A DNA stretch of 64,000 nt from positions 1,740,501 to 1,804,500 of the forward strand of contig NC_090798.1 of assembly GCF_040054535.1 (NCBI RefSeq). The letters are read 5' to 3'. Both the position numbers and the translations under genes were made by a program. The notes beneath the pieces are model-generated. The model had not been told where the DNA came from. It made no database searches and was given only the letters and a program-made list of their open reading frames with translations. Shown here piece by piece: positions 1 through 11,461 of this stretch. Source of the DNA: Antennarius striatus. Its lineage: Eukaryota > Chordata > Actinopteri > Lophiiformes > Antennariidae. Positions within the stretch are counted from its first letter, which is position 1. The number at the start of each line of letters is the position of its first letter.

Positions 1-31
1 AAGCTGGGAGCCAACACATAGACGTACGCAC

Positions 32-1077
32 CGCTCTTAACTGGACGCTGCTGGTGACCAGGAACTTCTGTCCGGCTGCTCGATGGGCTTCCTGCTCCAA
101 CTGCTTCAACTTTGTCTGGAAAAAGTGAGTACAGGACACTAAGGAACCCATGCATGAAGGCATTTCCTGTGTAGTAACACAACAACTTTTTAAATTATGC
201 CAAAACATCATGATGTGATGTTATGTTAGCTGCTATTTATTCATGATCTCCCTTGTTTTTCACTCAGATCCCAACAAAAAAACTCATCAAACTCATTTCT
301 TTGCTCTTGTTATGAGTGTGTAGTAAAAAGAGGAAGGTAATTATTATGTGGAAGATAGAAGTTGACTCATTTCTCCTTCCTTTTATTGGCCAAAGGCAAA
401 GTTGTCTTTGATTAATGAATCCATCAGTCAGCGCGTTCGGATGGCACAGAGATACGAGCTACAAACGATCCACTGCAGAAACACTCATTCTCTCATGTCC
501 CGAAGACAAAGACGGCGTTTAATAGACTGCTGCAACGATTCCCACAAATGCAGGAGGAACTTTTCACCTCAGGATGATCGACACAGACAGAAAGAAATAA
601 AGAGAAAGTACGGTCAAAGAGAAATGGAAAGAGAAAAGAGAGACTGAAAAGGAAAGAGAGGAGGAAATGAAGAGGTGCTTGATCAGAAAGGATGAACAAG
701 CAGAAGAACAGAGGGATGAAATGAGAGATAGAAATCAGAGAGTGGAGAAAACAGCAATAAATACTTTAAACTTATTGACAAGAAGGGTAAAATATTTTTT
801 GTGGTTGGCCCTAGATGGGAAAAAGCATTTAAAACAAACAGACAGCAGTTAGAGGAATGATGCTGCCCTGAAAGATAGAACCTGAAAGCATGAGGAGGAG
901 GAGGAGGAGGAGGAGCAGCGATGGAGAAGAAAGTGATAAAGGAGCCAGAGAAAGGAGTTCAGAAAGGAATCATAAGAGGAGGAGCTGCCACAGAGCAGAA
1001 TTCCAAATTTTCTACTTTCTCTTGTGCTCTTAGAAAATAAAAAAGCAGACTCCAGACAGCTTCATTAATATTGGATG

Positions 1078-1155
<78 letters not shown>

Positions 1156-3023
1156 ATACACACACACACAAAACAAGGGTGAATGACTACTTTTCAGTGC
1201 AACATTTCAGATGTTTGCGTTGCGTGGAATGTGGACCTTTCTGTTTGATCCTGATGTGACGGGTGTTTACATCACATTGTCCAATCAGAGCAGAGATGCT
1301 CTGGAATGGCAGACAGGCTGTCTGTCTGTCTGTCTGTCTGAATCTTAATATGAGCAGCTGAGAAGACAAAGGAGCGTGCCTGAAGATGCGAGCTGACAGA
1401 TAGGAGGGATCCTCTGTTTGTTGTTGAGCCTGACAGCTCCGATAAAGCAAAATTCAAAGCGACGACGTGGGGGCATGCACACAAAAACACACACTTCACA
1501 GAAGTCCACGAGTATGTGTGTGTGTGTGTGTTCTGGCAGATGCTTCTGCAGCACAACTTGTCGATCTATTTATAGCAGCGTGGCAGCGTACCGACAGACT
1601 CTCTGCAACAGCCCCGCTGGCACCAGCAAGACTTGTGAGAGGCTTTACCAGTGTACATCTGTCGCTATGACGACCTGAAAAATCACTCTTATACTTGTGT
1701 GTTGTGTTTGTCCAGTGTGTGTTGTTGTGTGTCTGTGATCAGTGTGATATCTGGGATTGGGCTTCATCTGCATGTAAACAGGACAGCTCCTCTGAGGATG
1801 TCCAATCCGACGGGGAGGAGAAAATATTTTTCTCTCCATCTCAGGCTCTTTTTTTTTCTGTATCTTTTCTCATATCTTCCCTCTGTTTGCCCCCCATTTG
1901 TAATAATACAGCACCTGTCAAACGCGCTGTGATTCTGCAATTTAATCGGCTGAGCGATTCGGTACAAACCTAGTCAACCCTGAACATACTGACACACAGG
2001 CTGGCCAGAAAAAAAAAAAAGAATGTTGGTATCGCCTGTCTGTCAAGTAAATTTGTTGCTAATGTGGAAAAATAAACTGTTTTGGTGACATTACATGTCT
2101 TACCCCCAGAAGGTCTGATGTTCTTTTAAGAGCACCTTTGTCCACATGGATCCCATGGCTCTCCATGACTAAAACGAGACAGTTTTTAAAGAACCACAGG
2201 ACTTATTAGAGGAAAAACCAAAAGATGGTTAGAATAACTGTCCAAACCTGATGGGAAAAGAAAAAGGAAACATTCAACTGAATATTCTGTACCTCTGATT
2301 GAGTTTCAGGATCATTTATTCTGGAATATATCTCCATGCACCGCATTGGAGTGAAAAAACGTCTTTCTCACCTGCCAGAACAGAGATCATGGTCAGCTCC
2401 ATGTCTGAGTACAGCTCCCACAGCCCCCGGCTCTACACACAAACAGCCGAGTCAGGCGAGTAAATACGTGTGTGTAAAATGTGTGTGTTCACAGCAGCTG
2501 ACCTGCAGTTTAGAGCAAAGTTCCATGTTGAGCCAGTAGAGCGAACAGAGACCTGAGATGACCTGAGACACCTGAGAGAAAGAGATTAGAAGACATCAGA
2601 GATAGGGACTACATTTCTCTCCACCGTCTCATTAACCTCCTGCCCGGATTGAGAAATTCACAAACCAACCTTGTCGCTGCCCACAGCAGGTGTTGTAGGA
2701 AACGTTTTGCGGTGTTTAATGAGAAGATCCTGGTAGGAAGAGGAGGGGTTAGCAGGATCTAGCAGCCATGCTGACACCTGAGGATCCTGGATCCGAGAGC
2801 CTGCAACTACAGAGATGATGCCGATGATGCATAGGTACTGCATATTTGAGGTTTCTACTAGGATACATAAAGTGTAAATATGACTGCATTGATGTGTGTG
2901 TTCTCTGCCTTGTTTCCAGCTGAGCTCTCGACTATAGAACTGCAAAGATGCGCCGAGCAAATCTTTGGCTTTATAGCAAACCACCAGTTGAGATCCTGAC
3001 AGCAGCTGCAGCAGCATATCTCT

Positions 3024-3109
<86 letters not shown>

Positions 3110-3314
3110 CGATCGTATAAAATCAACTTCAGATTCACTTTTGCCCTAAAACAAACAAACACACACACCTTGTAAACAGCTCCTGGCGTTGCTGTGTGTG
3201 TACTATTTTTAAGTAGATCAGACTGTCACTTGGCCCCAGCGAGGCCTCCGCGGCGCCGGAGTCAAAGCTGTTCTTCATCAGGACGAGGAGTCCACACACC
3301 AGCGGAGTGAGCTT
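32..3314 (-). CDS. poln: POLN exons for the exonuclease-like domain
   Basis: Seven short exons (3314-3169, 3021-2909, 2806-2670, 2571-2503, 2432-2372, 2168-2104, 115-32) encode the region that in A-family polymerases holds the 3'-5' exonuclease fold. In POLN this fold is catalytically dead, and I see no DxE-type exonuclease motif. The order of matches is LVVCYKAKDLL, then SWKQ|V, DPQVSAWLLDP, the LCSKLQ|SRGLWELY junction and VMESHGIHV. The intron between 2909 and 2806 has a GC donor, and the joined codon gives SWKQ-VAGS, matching the mammalian SWKH-VADF. The intron 116-2103 is nearly 2 kb and holds a long (CA)n tract and a short (GGA)n run; the other introns here are about 70-150 bp. Confidence 0.85.
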
Positions 3315-6300
3315 CTGTATCAAGAATCAGAGACGCGAGAATAAAAATGTAACATCGATCTCACAACGACTAGGGTTTGGATGCAAAGGGAGCCTGAAAA
3401 CACCCCCCCAGCTCTTCTCACCTGCTCCGGGTCTAACTGAGTGGTTCCATCCTGGTGCACCAAGGTGACCACCAGGACCTTGGCTTTTCCAACTTCCTCC
3501 AGAATTTGGATCTTCTCCGTTGGGTCCAGCTTCCCACAATCCTTCACTCTGGGGTCTGATGTCAGGCTTGCAGTTAGACTACAAACGCTGGGCTGCTTCT
3601 GGGGGTCATGGGCGATCCTTGGCCCGTTGGTTAAAGGATCAGTTCCACAGTTGGTTCGCTTGCTGGTGAGTGGTTTGCAGGTCAGTTTGGAGACGTTTGT
3701 CCCAGCCTCTGTCTCCTGTCTCCACCTGGTTTGTCGAGTTTTCTTCCCCACATGTGAACCTTTATGTTTCTCCAAAAATCTTCCTGTTTTATTTGGAGGA
3801 CTGGTTTCAGTCTGTAGCTCGCCGGGTACAGTTGGGAGTTCTGGTTTGTTAGTTTTTGGCCTGGATCTGCTCAGATTATCATCTCCTCCTTTCTCTCCCT
3901 TTTTCTGAGGTGGCACCCATTTCAGAAAAGGTACAGTTCGGGAGATTTTAGACATCGGATGACCCCTTTGCATTTCAAATTTCCTTTTAAAGGCCAAAAA
4001 GGAGTCCGGACAAGGAGCATGAAATTTAGGTAGGTCTTCAGTTATCGATTTTTCACCTACATTTATAGCAGTTGAGGCCAAGTCTTGCACCAAGGGGAAG
4101 GTTTTTCCTGCAGCACAAGCAGGTGTCGAGGGCGATATCAGTCTTGAGCTGCTTCCTGTGACACTTTCATGAGTCTACAGAAACAGAAAAGGCGATCAGT
4201 GTGCTGACCGGGGCAAAAACACATTCAAAAGGATTGATTCAGCAACATCACACGACACTAGTCCTGTTACAAAGAAAATCAATGTACATAACAGCATACA
4301 TGCCACAATGGGTCAGACTGAACGTGTGCCTCATTAAAATCTTCTTGCTCACACCCTGCATCTAGTGATAGAAAGATTTGTGACAGACAGAATGAAAGCT
4401 GAGAAAGTAAACAGATGAGCAGACGGATGAGCCCGAAGTAAAAAAGAGAAGCTAGGATCATAAAAATAGAGAGAAAGCAAATAGAGGACCCAGAATCCCA
4501 AAAAAGAGGGACAGCCTGCAGTAAGAAGCATCAGTCCGTCTAATTTTTTATTTTTTTTGAAGCCATATTGAGTTGAAATTGTTCTTGAAAGGTGAAGTAG
4601 TAAAATAAAAAAGCAGGAGACACAAGTTGGAAAAAACAAAACCTCACCATGCCCTTCCCAAAATCTTTATAAAACAACTCCATTATTCATATCCCCAAAC
4701 TCCCATCCCTGTTTATGCAAAAAAAACAGTGTGCCCACACACACACACACACACTCACTCACACGTAATTGTGCTCTTAGAATCCAAATGAGGGATGGTG
4801 GGTATTTTCAGGATTTTTATGAACGGGTGAGTTTCTGCATGCAGAGAATTCTGCACGGTTGTCAGCAAGAAGAGGCAGGAATTCCTATGATTCAGCTCCC
4901 TGAGGAGAGTCTTCCTCGTTTTGCTGTAAACACTACCCATTTTGCTTCTGACAAAGTCATGAACGCCCCCCTCCACCCAGAGAACAGAACAGAGGCGAGC
5001 TGTGGGCCAGCACTGCATGCAGGAAAGACAGAATGAATGTAGACGTACGACTCTGAACTCTTTCCATCTCTCAGTCTCATCAGCTTCCATCGCTCCTCCC
5101 TCCTTAACTTCCTCTACAGTTTTAACTTTGCTGCTCATTTTCCCGCAGTATGTGCAGTGCGCTACTTCATCAGGACCTTATTTCATTTCACAACTCATTG
5201 GGGGGAGGCTATCACTTGTCAGCGTGCTGCAGTACTGCAGACGGCGCTCGGATTCATTTCCATGTGCATCTGGGAAACTGAGACCTTCTGAACAACAGAT
5301 ATTTAAATCTCACGACCGGTGTGCCGGTGTTACACACGCTGTCGCCTTTGCCTATAGGGATTATCATTATGGAAAAATATTGTCGCATAAGAAAATTGAA
5401 AAGCTTCACTCAACAGTTTTTTTAAACTTATATGCATAAATAAAAAGCTCCTCAATAGACTTCAGTAAAGGATGAATGTCAGGTACTGCAGTTCCATACA
5501 GACTCACCTGGAAGATGTTGAGATCCTGGAGACAGGGAGGTCTGAACTCTGAACTTTTTTTCTTGCATTCCTGGGATTCATCTAGTGGGGGGGATAACAG
5601 CACGTCTATGACATCATCATATTTCTGACATATCAGAAGCCAAATTTATATTGGATTAAGTATGTCAGACATCAGGACAAGCCAATGACAGGACCCTCAC
5701 TCAGTTGTTACACAACTTGCGACATGTTTTGCTCGAGTTGTTTTGCGTTTTTCTAGATGTGCATTCAGGATGAGCTGACTCAGCACCGTCTCTGCGGATG
5801 AGACTCAAGCTCCCCGGCTGTGACTGTAATGTGAGCAGGCACACAGCCTCCTTTACGAGTAGCCGGTCGACTCAGCACTGCTGTGGCATCTCTGCCACGC
5901 CGGTGAAAAAAAGAGTGACTGAAAGCCATCAGCAAAAGTTTAACACCACTGAAACAAAATCTAATCCATCCATTCCTGTCATAATTTTACATACTTGAAT
6001 TTAATTTTTTTTTTTTTTTACATATTTAGAATCCGAAATGTCTTAGATGTAATTCTGTGGTCTGTCTCTATTGAAAGACGTAGACATTCGATTTAATATA
6101 ATCATAATTCTTCATGTAATGGTGAGCTGATGGCAAAAAATGGTACAGTACTGCCAGACAGGTGGTTAAAGGGTTCTAGCCCCCTCTAGTGGCGATGCAG
6201 TATATGTATTGTTTTGCAATTGATTGTTTTACATAATAACGATAATTCTTAACACTATATAAGTATATTCTGGAAGATTAAAGGAAATAGTGACAGACCC

Positions 6301-8147
6301 AACTTTATCTTTACATGACCTAAAACAGGAAATGAGGCCTATCGTGTCCTCACCTGTAGTTGTACAGTCATCTCTATCCGTGGGCAGTGTCACTGACTCA
6401 TCTCCGTCTTTCCTACTCTCTCCTAGCTCTTCTGTGTTTGTGTCAGCTGCTGCCTTTGTCTCGCTCTCTGTTTCCGGCTCCTTCACATCTTCTTTCTCTG
6501 GATTAGGAATTGTGTTGACACCCACTACTATTTCGGTCTCAGGCTTCCTGTCGGTGTTTCCAACCCTGTTGTCATTTCCGTCCAAAGATGTGAACATCAC
6601 TGTGGGACCATCACCAGGGTGTTCCAGTGATGTGGCTTTAGTCTCACCATCAGGTAGATGCTCAACGTCATTTACATCTATTCTACAAAATGTTTCTTTT
6701 TCAGCCTCATAAAGTTTTTCCACAATGCTTTCAGTGCATAAGTTCAAATTTCCCATCTTATTGGTTCCCAGGAGTCCAGTTCCTTCCATCTCATTGGACA
6801 AACCCATTGGCAGCGTTGCATCTACGTGTCCTCCCTCCTTCATTCCATCCTCTGTAGATGTCTCAGTCCTACATTCAGATTCTACCACCAGCTCCATCCC
6901 TTCCTCTCCGAGGACATTTCTCATTGGTCTCGGTGGATCGGATTCATAGCAGGTCTCCTGTGTGGACAGAGGGACGCTGACAGGAACGCCCATCCCTAAA
7001 GATGGGATTGTTCCATCTTCTTGGCTGACAGACGCTGCTGTCTCAGTTGCCTCCTGCTGCACGAGAGGCAGCGGCCGGCTGAACTGGTAAAAGACCGAGT
7101 CTGGGTCATTTCTGTGGGAACCTGTCTGTGGGCTCTGATGAGAGGCTTCAGACTGAGATGCCTGGTTTTGGAGTGAGGAAGAGGGGAAGGAGGAGGCCTG
7201 GGATGACAGGGAGTTGTCAGGTGCCTGCAGGGACTGATAACTGTTGGTGGTTTGGGAGCGCTGCCATTGGCTGGAGGTGGAAGCAAACACCTGGGACCTG
7301 GACCACAAACTGAACCAAAAAGGGATTAACAGTACTTGATTTTTCCCCCCCGTTTTCTACTTACTCTTAAAACTTATTCATATATATCAACAGAAAAATA
7401 CAAATAAGACGGAGATTTTAACTCAACTTTAGTTACTGTTGTCTTATCAGTGTCTAGCCTCAGTGTATCTTACCAGTCTTGATCTCTGCTCCCCTCCTGA
7501 CTCCAGCTGATCTGAGGTAAAGGCTCCCTCTGGTAGCCATTATATCTCTGCACCACTACAGCGTATATACAACCAGAAAACGCACATTAGCCTGGATCAG
7601 CTGTTCAAATAAAGCATAACATAACTTATATGTAATGCTGGTTTGACGATCAAAAAATGTTTCTTTTAGGTTTTATGCACAGTATATAGCTAAAAAAAAC
7701 GATTTCTCCTCCAAGAAATGGAGAATCCACACCAACACCTATTTTAAGTTTTTAATTCTAGTTTTTTTCAGCTTCCTAAAACTTATTTAGCTACATTAGT
7801 TTTAAAACATCAATTAAGAAATTAACAATTCAGTAGCATAAGATGACTGATAATTGTGTAACTGCTATCAAAGATGGAGAACAACACTGATGAGTAACGG
7901 AGATGACAGTTTGTTTTATGAGCATCAATCAGGCGGGTTATAAAGACAGTGGCTTAACAGGAAGTCCTGGATTTTTATCATGAGTGTAATATTTCCTGTG
8001 CTTCTGCCCCGACTGACTTTGCCTGTGATGGTTGTAGTCGCTGTCACGCCTGCCTGCATGTCCATTCTGGGCCCGCAGAACAGCCAGGATCCTCTGGGCT
8101 GCCTGGGACAGCGGTCCTGAGTACAAGCCGCTGTGAAGCTGCTCCAT
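32..8147 (-). CDS. poln: DNA polymerase nu (POLN), N-terminal part, gene continues past left edge
   Basis: POLN is an A-family, low-fidelity DNA polymerase linked to repair and cross-link tolerance. Exons read on the minus strand: 8147-about 7959 or 8018, 7555-7474, 7309-6354, 5581-5508, 4174-3422, 3314-3169, 3021-2909, 2806-2670, 2571-2503, 2432-2372, 2168-2104 and 115-32. Phases join cleanly from the second exon on. Family matches are clear: the start MEQLHSGLYSGPLSQAAQRI resembles the mammalian N-terminus, and the later exons carry VLVVTLVHQDGTTQL, DPQVSAWLLDP, LYWLNMELCSKL, VMESHGIHVDK and LKQLEQEAHRAAGQKFLVTS, all in the mammalian order. These cover the degenerate exonuclease-like half. 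The polymerase motifs A-C lie left of the window. The exon 1 donor is uncertain: GTTAAG after 7959 (phase 0, with an alternative acceptor at 7547) or GTCAGT after 8018 (phase 1). HAUS3 lies immediately upstream on the same strand, as in human. Confidence 0.9.
1081..1170 (+). repeat. (CA)n microsatellite, POLN intron
   Basis: About 35 CA units with one CTCATA interruption. It produces spurious H/T-rich and V/C-rich open frames on both strands. Confidence 0.98.
1317..1340 (+). repeat. (CTGT)n microsatellite, POLN intron
   Basis: Six CTGT units in the 2-kb POLN intron. Confidence 0.95.
3028..3105 (+). repeat. (AC)n microsatellite abutting a POLN acceptor
   Basis: About 38 AC units. Read on the minus strand, the (GT)n run ends directly at the TTATAG acceptor of exon 3021-2909, so it replaces the usual polypyrimidine tract. 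Confidence 0.97.
3422..7309 (-). CDS. poln: POLN long N-terminal exons, disordered region
   Basis: Two large exons, 7309-6354 (956 bp) and 4174-3422 (753 bp), flank a 74-bp exon (5581-5508) that reads DESQECKKK and ends NIFQ. The first is rich in S, Q, T, E, D and G with few hydrophobics, typical of disordered sequence. The second is basic and ends in the conserved AKVLVVTLVHQDGTTQLDPEQ segment that marks entry to the folded part. The phases (1 in, 1 out; 1 in, 0 out; 0 in, 0 out) agree across all three. Together with exons 1 and 2 about 650-670 residues precede the conserved segment, against roughly 220 in human POLN. The frames are fully open, so this is probably a real expansion, but cDNA support is lacking. 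Confidence 0.78.
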
Positions 8148-8203
8148 CTCCTCCCCCTGTCAGAAAGAACTACTACCCCCTCACTCAGCCTGATTCCAGC
8201 TGC
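8148..8203 (-). promoter_or_regulatory. 3' splice site and 5'UTR just upstream of the POLN start codon
   Basis: Reading the minus strand, a pyrimidine-rich run ends in CGTTTAG at 8210-8204 and is followed by 56 bp leading to the POLN ATG. This is a good acceptor. It implies that POLN transcripts contain an upstream 5' exon spliced onto this one, possibly the non-coding first exon of HAUS3, because the two genes share 5' exons in human. An independent promoter in the 8220-8580 gap remains possible. Confidence 0.5.
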
Positions 8204-8582
8204 CTAAACGAGACAAAGGAAACATTCAGGTCACTGTCAGACAAATCTGGCTTACTCTGGCATTTCAGAGACAGATTCAGTAACATGTGAAAACCTACTG
8301 TTGGTTAATAAAATAATTTAATGATTGCCAAAAAACACACAAAAAAAGTTCATTGCTACTGTTTTAGAAACATTTTATTTTATTTATCAGAGGGAAGAGA
8401 GCATTTTAGAACACAATGTTCAAGAAGTGAACTGAAACATTCTCTTGATTAGTTTGAAATAAACACAGAAAGTCTCAATCATTACATAAACAGCACTGTT
8501 TTTGTACAACTGAACGTAAATCCAAGTTAAGCATCATCCCAATGAGTTTAATAATTGCACAGCAGGAATGTTAATTGGTTGT

Positions 8583-11461
8583 TTACGGCAGGCTGTACTG
8601 CTGCTCCCTCTTCGCAGCCATTTTGACCTCCAGATCTTCAACCACCTTCTGCAACAGTCGTGTGTCCAGGTGGAAGTAGATATATAATTCCCTCTCCCGC
8701 CTGAGGAGGGCGCTGCGCTCCAGCTGAGAACGCTTCGCTTTAACCTCTGCCATTATTTCTTGCATGACCTGCTGCAAACTCTGGAGCTGACCTTCCGCTT
8801 CCTTCAACTTTGTCGTCAGCTCCTGCAGAGTCAAAAGGAAAGGGAGATGATGACGTGGTATTCTCCAGTAGGCAGACGTGCAGCACGCAAACAAACACGC
8901 AACATTTATTGTGGTGCTAATGCTTGCGTTATCTCAAGCTTTACTCATTTTCAGTGCTTCTACCTATATACCCAACATGTGCCTCCTGACATTGAGATTG
9001 TCAGAGAACGAGCAAGAAACAAACCTTGTGCCACCAGCTTCCCTCACCATATGTGAAAAGTTATTTAAAAATCAATTGACTTACATAAAGGATTGCTTTT
9101 GAAATATATTGTTGACCAGGAAGACTGTGGTTGCAATAAAAGGATGAAACCCACCTGTGCATTGGGACAGAGCAGCTCCTGGTCAGAGATGGCCATTGGA
9201 CATACCTGTGGCCCTAAGACTAGCTGCTGGAACTCTGTGTACATCGCCCTGTGGAGCGCTTCGCAGTCACCAGAAAGGCGCCCGGCTGTGTAGTACTGCT
9301 CGCGGCTGGCAGTGGCCACAGCATCTTGGGTCACCTTGAGGTTTCCTGCCAGGTTATGAGCAGCCTGATCCAACGCTTCATATGTCCGGAAAGGCTCCGA
9401 TCGACAGTGGTCTGAATCATGGTCAAGGATCTGGAGCAGTCTGAGGGAAGAGTCATATAAAACAAAAAACTGTTAAAATCAGTGTTAGTGGTCACTAAAT
9501 AACTAAATAGCTGCAGTTAATCAAGTGATTGTTGCATGGTTGTATCTTGGGCAACAATCACAGGATTGGTCACAATAAAAAGTTGCTATAAAAGGTGCTA
9601 GTTTGTTGATGTCATTTTGTTTAATGAGCTCATAAACTGGATAAATCATACGTGCTCAAGTTTCACACTCACGTGATGGAATCCTACTGGGATTGAGGAT
9701 AAGACTATTTAAAATGTGAAGCAGGTGGTCTTCCTACCTGCTGAAAGCTGGGTCTTTGCTGCTGATGATGGCGTTGGGTCTGGGGTTGATAACCAGGTCA
9801 GAATGTGCCAGAGACTCAATTCTGAGGTTTGCTGCCTCGCCTTCCTGAACCAGTTGGCTGTTCACTTCTTCCAGCTGTTTATGACACGTCCTCCACCTCC
9901 TCAGCTCCATTTCCTGAGATAAGTGTACCAGGTCAAAGGACGCCTTCTGGCGGAGTAGATAATCTCGCACCTTGGACAAACAATAAAAATTTCATTATAT
10001 TTCAGCTGTTTGGTGGCTCCCCATCTTAAGCAAGATTTTCATACTGCATAAGGCTGTTGACTGACCAAAGAATTCCTGGCCTGGGTGACATCAGTGACTA
10101 ACCTGATTCTGTCTGGAGGTGTAGTAGTCCTGTCTGGCCAGTTGTAGAGCCAGGTCTCCCTTCACAACAGGAACATTCAGCAGCATGGCCGACTCCCTTA
10201 AAGCAGCAGGTACTGGTCCATGGCGCAGCGCCTCCAGCTCAGCTTCAACTACCTGCAACTCCTTCCTCGACACAACCTCACGGACATGCAGTGAGGAAGA
10301 GGTGGACATACTCTGATAGAGTAGAGAAACAGTTATGAAGGAGAGCTAAAGAGCGGAGGCAGAAGAGTTATAACTCAACATATGGTGAGAATGTTTGACA
10401 CAGAAGCAACAAAACTCAACACCAAACAGAATTGTGTCTTCCTGCTTTACCTTGGAATGAGAGGCCTGCTCTGACAGCCAGTCCAGTCCAGCCTTGACAC
10501 TCTTCTCCTCTGCTTGAGCCTCCATCAGTTGGTGCTGAGCCACAATATGAGCCCACTGAAGTCTGGCCATCTCCGTTCTCCTGCGGTCCACCGCTTGCTC
10601 CTCCCTGCCTGTAAGTTTGAGTTCATTCTCTTCCTCTACTTCACCTTCACAAGAACTGAGGTCAAGGACCTGGAGGCGCTCAGAGAAAGAACTCTCAACA
10701 ATATCACTGATGCCCTGGAAAAAATGCTTTTGAGTGAAGGCAGTTAGTGTTTTAGTGTTGAGCTCCTCCCGATGAAGGTAGGGACCCAAAGGCAGCTGAG
10801 ATTGAAGGAAAGTTGAAGATGGTTTTGATGGGGCAGCCTGTTCTCCTTTTCCTTTTTGCTTGGCTCCTGGCTCAACTTGGAGATATGAGGCTAAGATGTT
10901 TATCTCATCTGTTAGATTTTGTAACAGAGTGTTGGTGTCGGCATTCTCAGCTGCAATGACAGCAGTGGTTTCCTTCAGCTTGCAAGCAGCGCTCTCCTGC
11001 TCTGCAGAAAGTTTTAGGTCAACATCTGCACGGGAGTTGGCCAAAGCCTGCAACTTGTTATAACGTCGTTGTTTCAGTTCTTTCTCTTTACGAAGTGCCT
11101 GGAACTCTGCCTCTAAGTCGTCTGTGGTTACATCCCCCTCTGCTGCAAACGCAGAGGATGAAGAAGAGGAGCCTAGGAGTTTTGTTCCGCTCTGATCTGA
11201 AGATCCAATGGTTTTCAGAACCTCTGCCAAGGCTGCTTCGTCCAGAAGTGGTTTTCCAGATTTCCGAAGCTGCTGAAAAGCACGCGCCTCCTCCATGGTG
11301 AGTACATTGCTTTGGTTGAGGGTCCGACAGACGAAGCGCAAGAAGTGAAGATTCTCCGGGGCGCAGTCAAACAGCCAGTCAAACTCAGAGGCCTTCAGTG
11401 ACGATGCACCAGGATAACCAAGACGGCCCAGGGCCTCCACAAATTGGCTGCCATCTAACAT
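8583..11461 (-). CDS. haus3: HAUS augmin-like complex subunit 3 (HAUS3), complete
   Basis: HAUS3 is a coiled-coil subunit of augmin, the complex that recruits gamma-tubulin to existing spindle microtubules for branching nucleation and centrosome integrity. Exons: 11461-10451, 10312-10103, 9970-9738, 9440-9155 and 8822-8583 (TAA stop), totalling about 659 codons; human HAUS3 is about 603. The N-terminus ([34 protein letters not shown]) and blocks such as [35 protein letters not shown] and SDQELL match the vertebrate family in order. Most of the protein is heptad-rich and predicted coiled coil. An acceptor at 11481 shows that the ATG exon starts with about 20 bp of 5'UTR; the non-coding first exon probably ends at 12786. 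An AATAAA on the minus strand near 8380 fits a short 3'UTR. Confidence 0.95.

Noticed and set aside
959-1259. Open frames on both strands over the (CA)n array
   Set aside because: Pure repeat translation (H/T or V/C runs) with no family match. The same applies to the frames at 2658-3175, 21278-21534, 41230-41689, 43105-43400 and 47900-48100.
3441-3908. 155-codon plus-strand frame
   Set aside because: It is the antisense shadow of the 753-bp POLN exon, which has the family match and correct splice sites.
5002-5439. 145-codon plus-strand frame within the POLN intron
   Set aside because: No recognisable domain and composition like intron; lies between verified minus-strand POLN exons.
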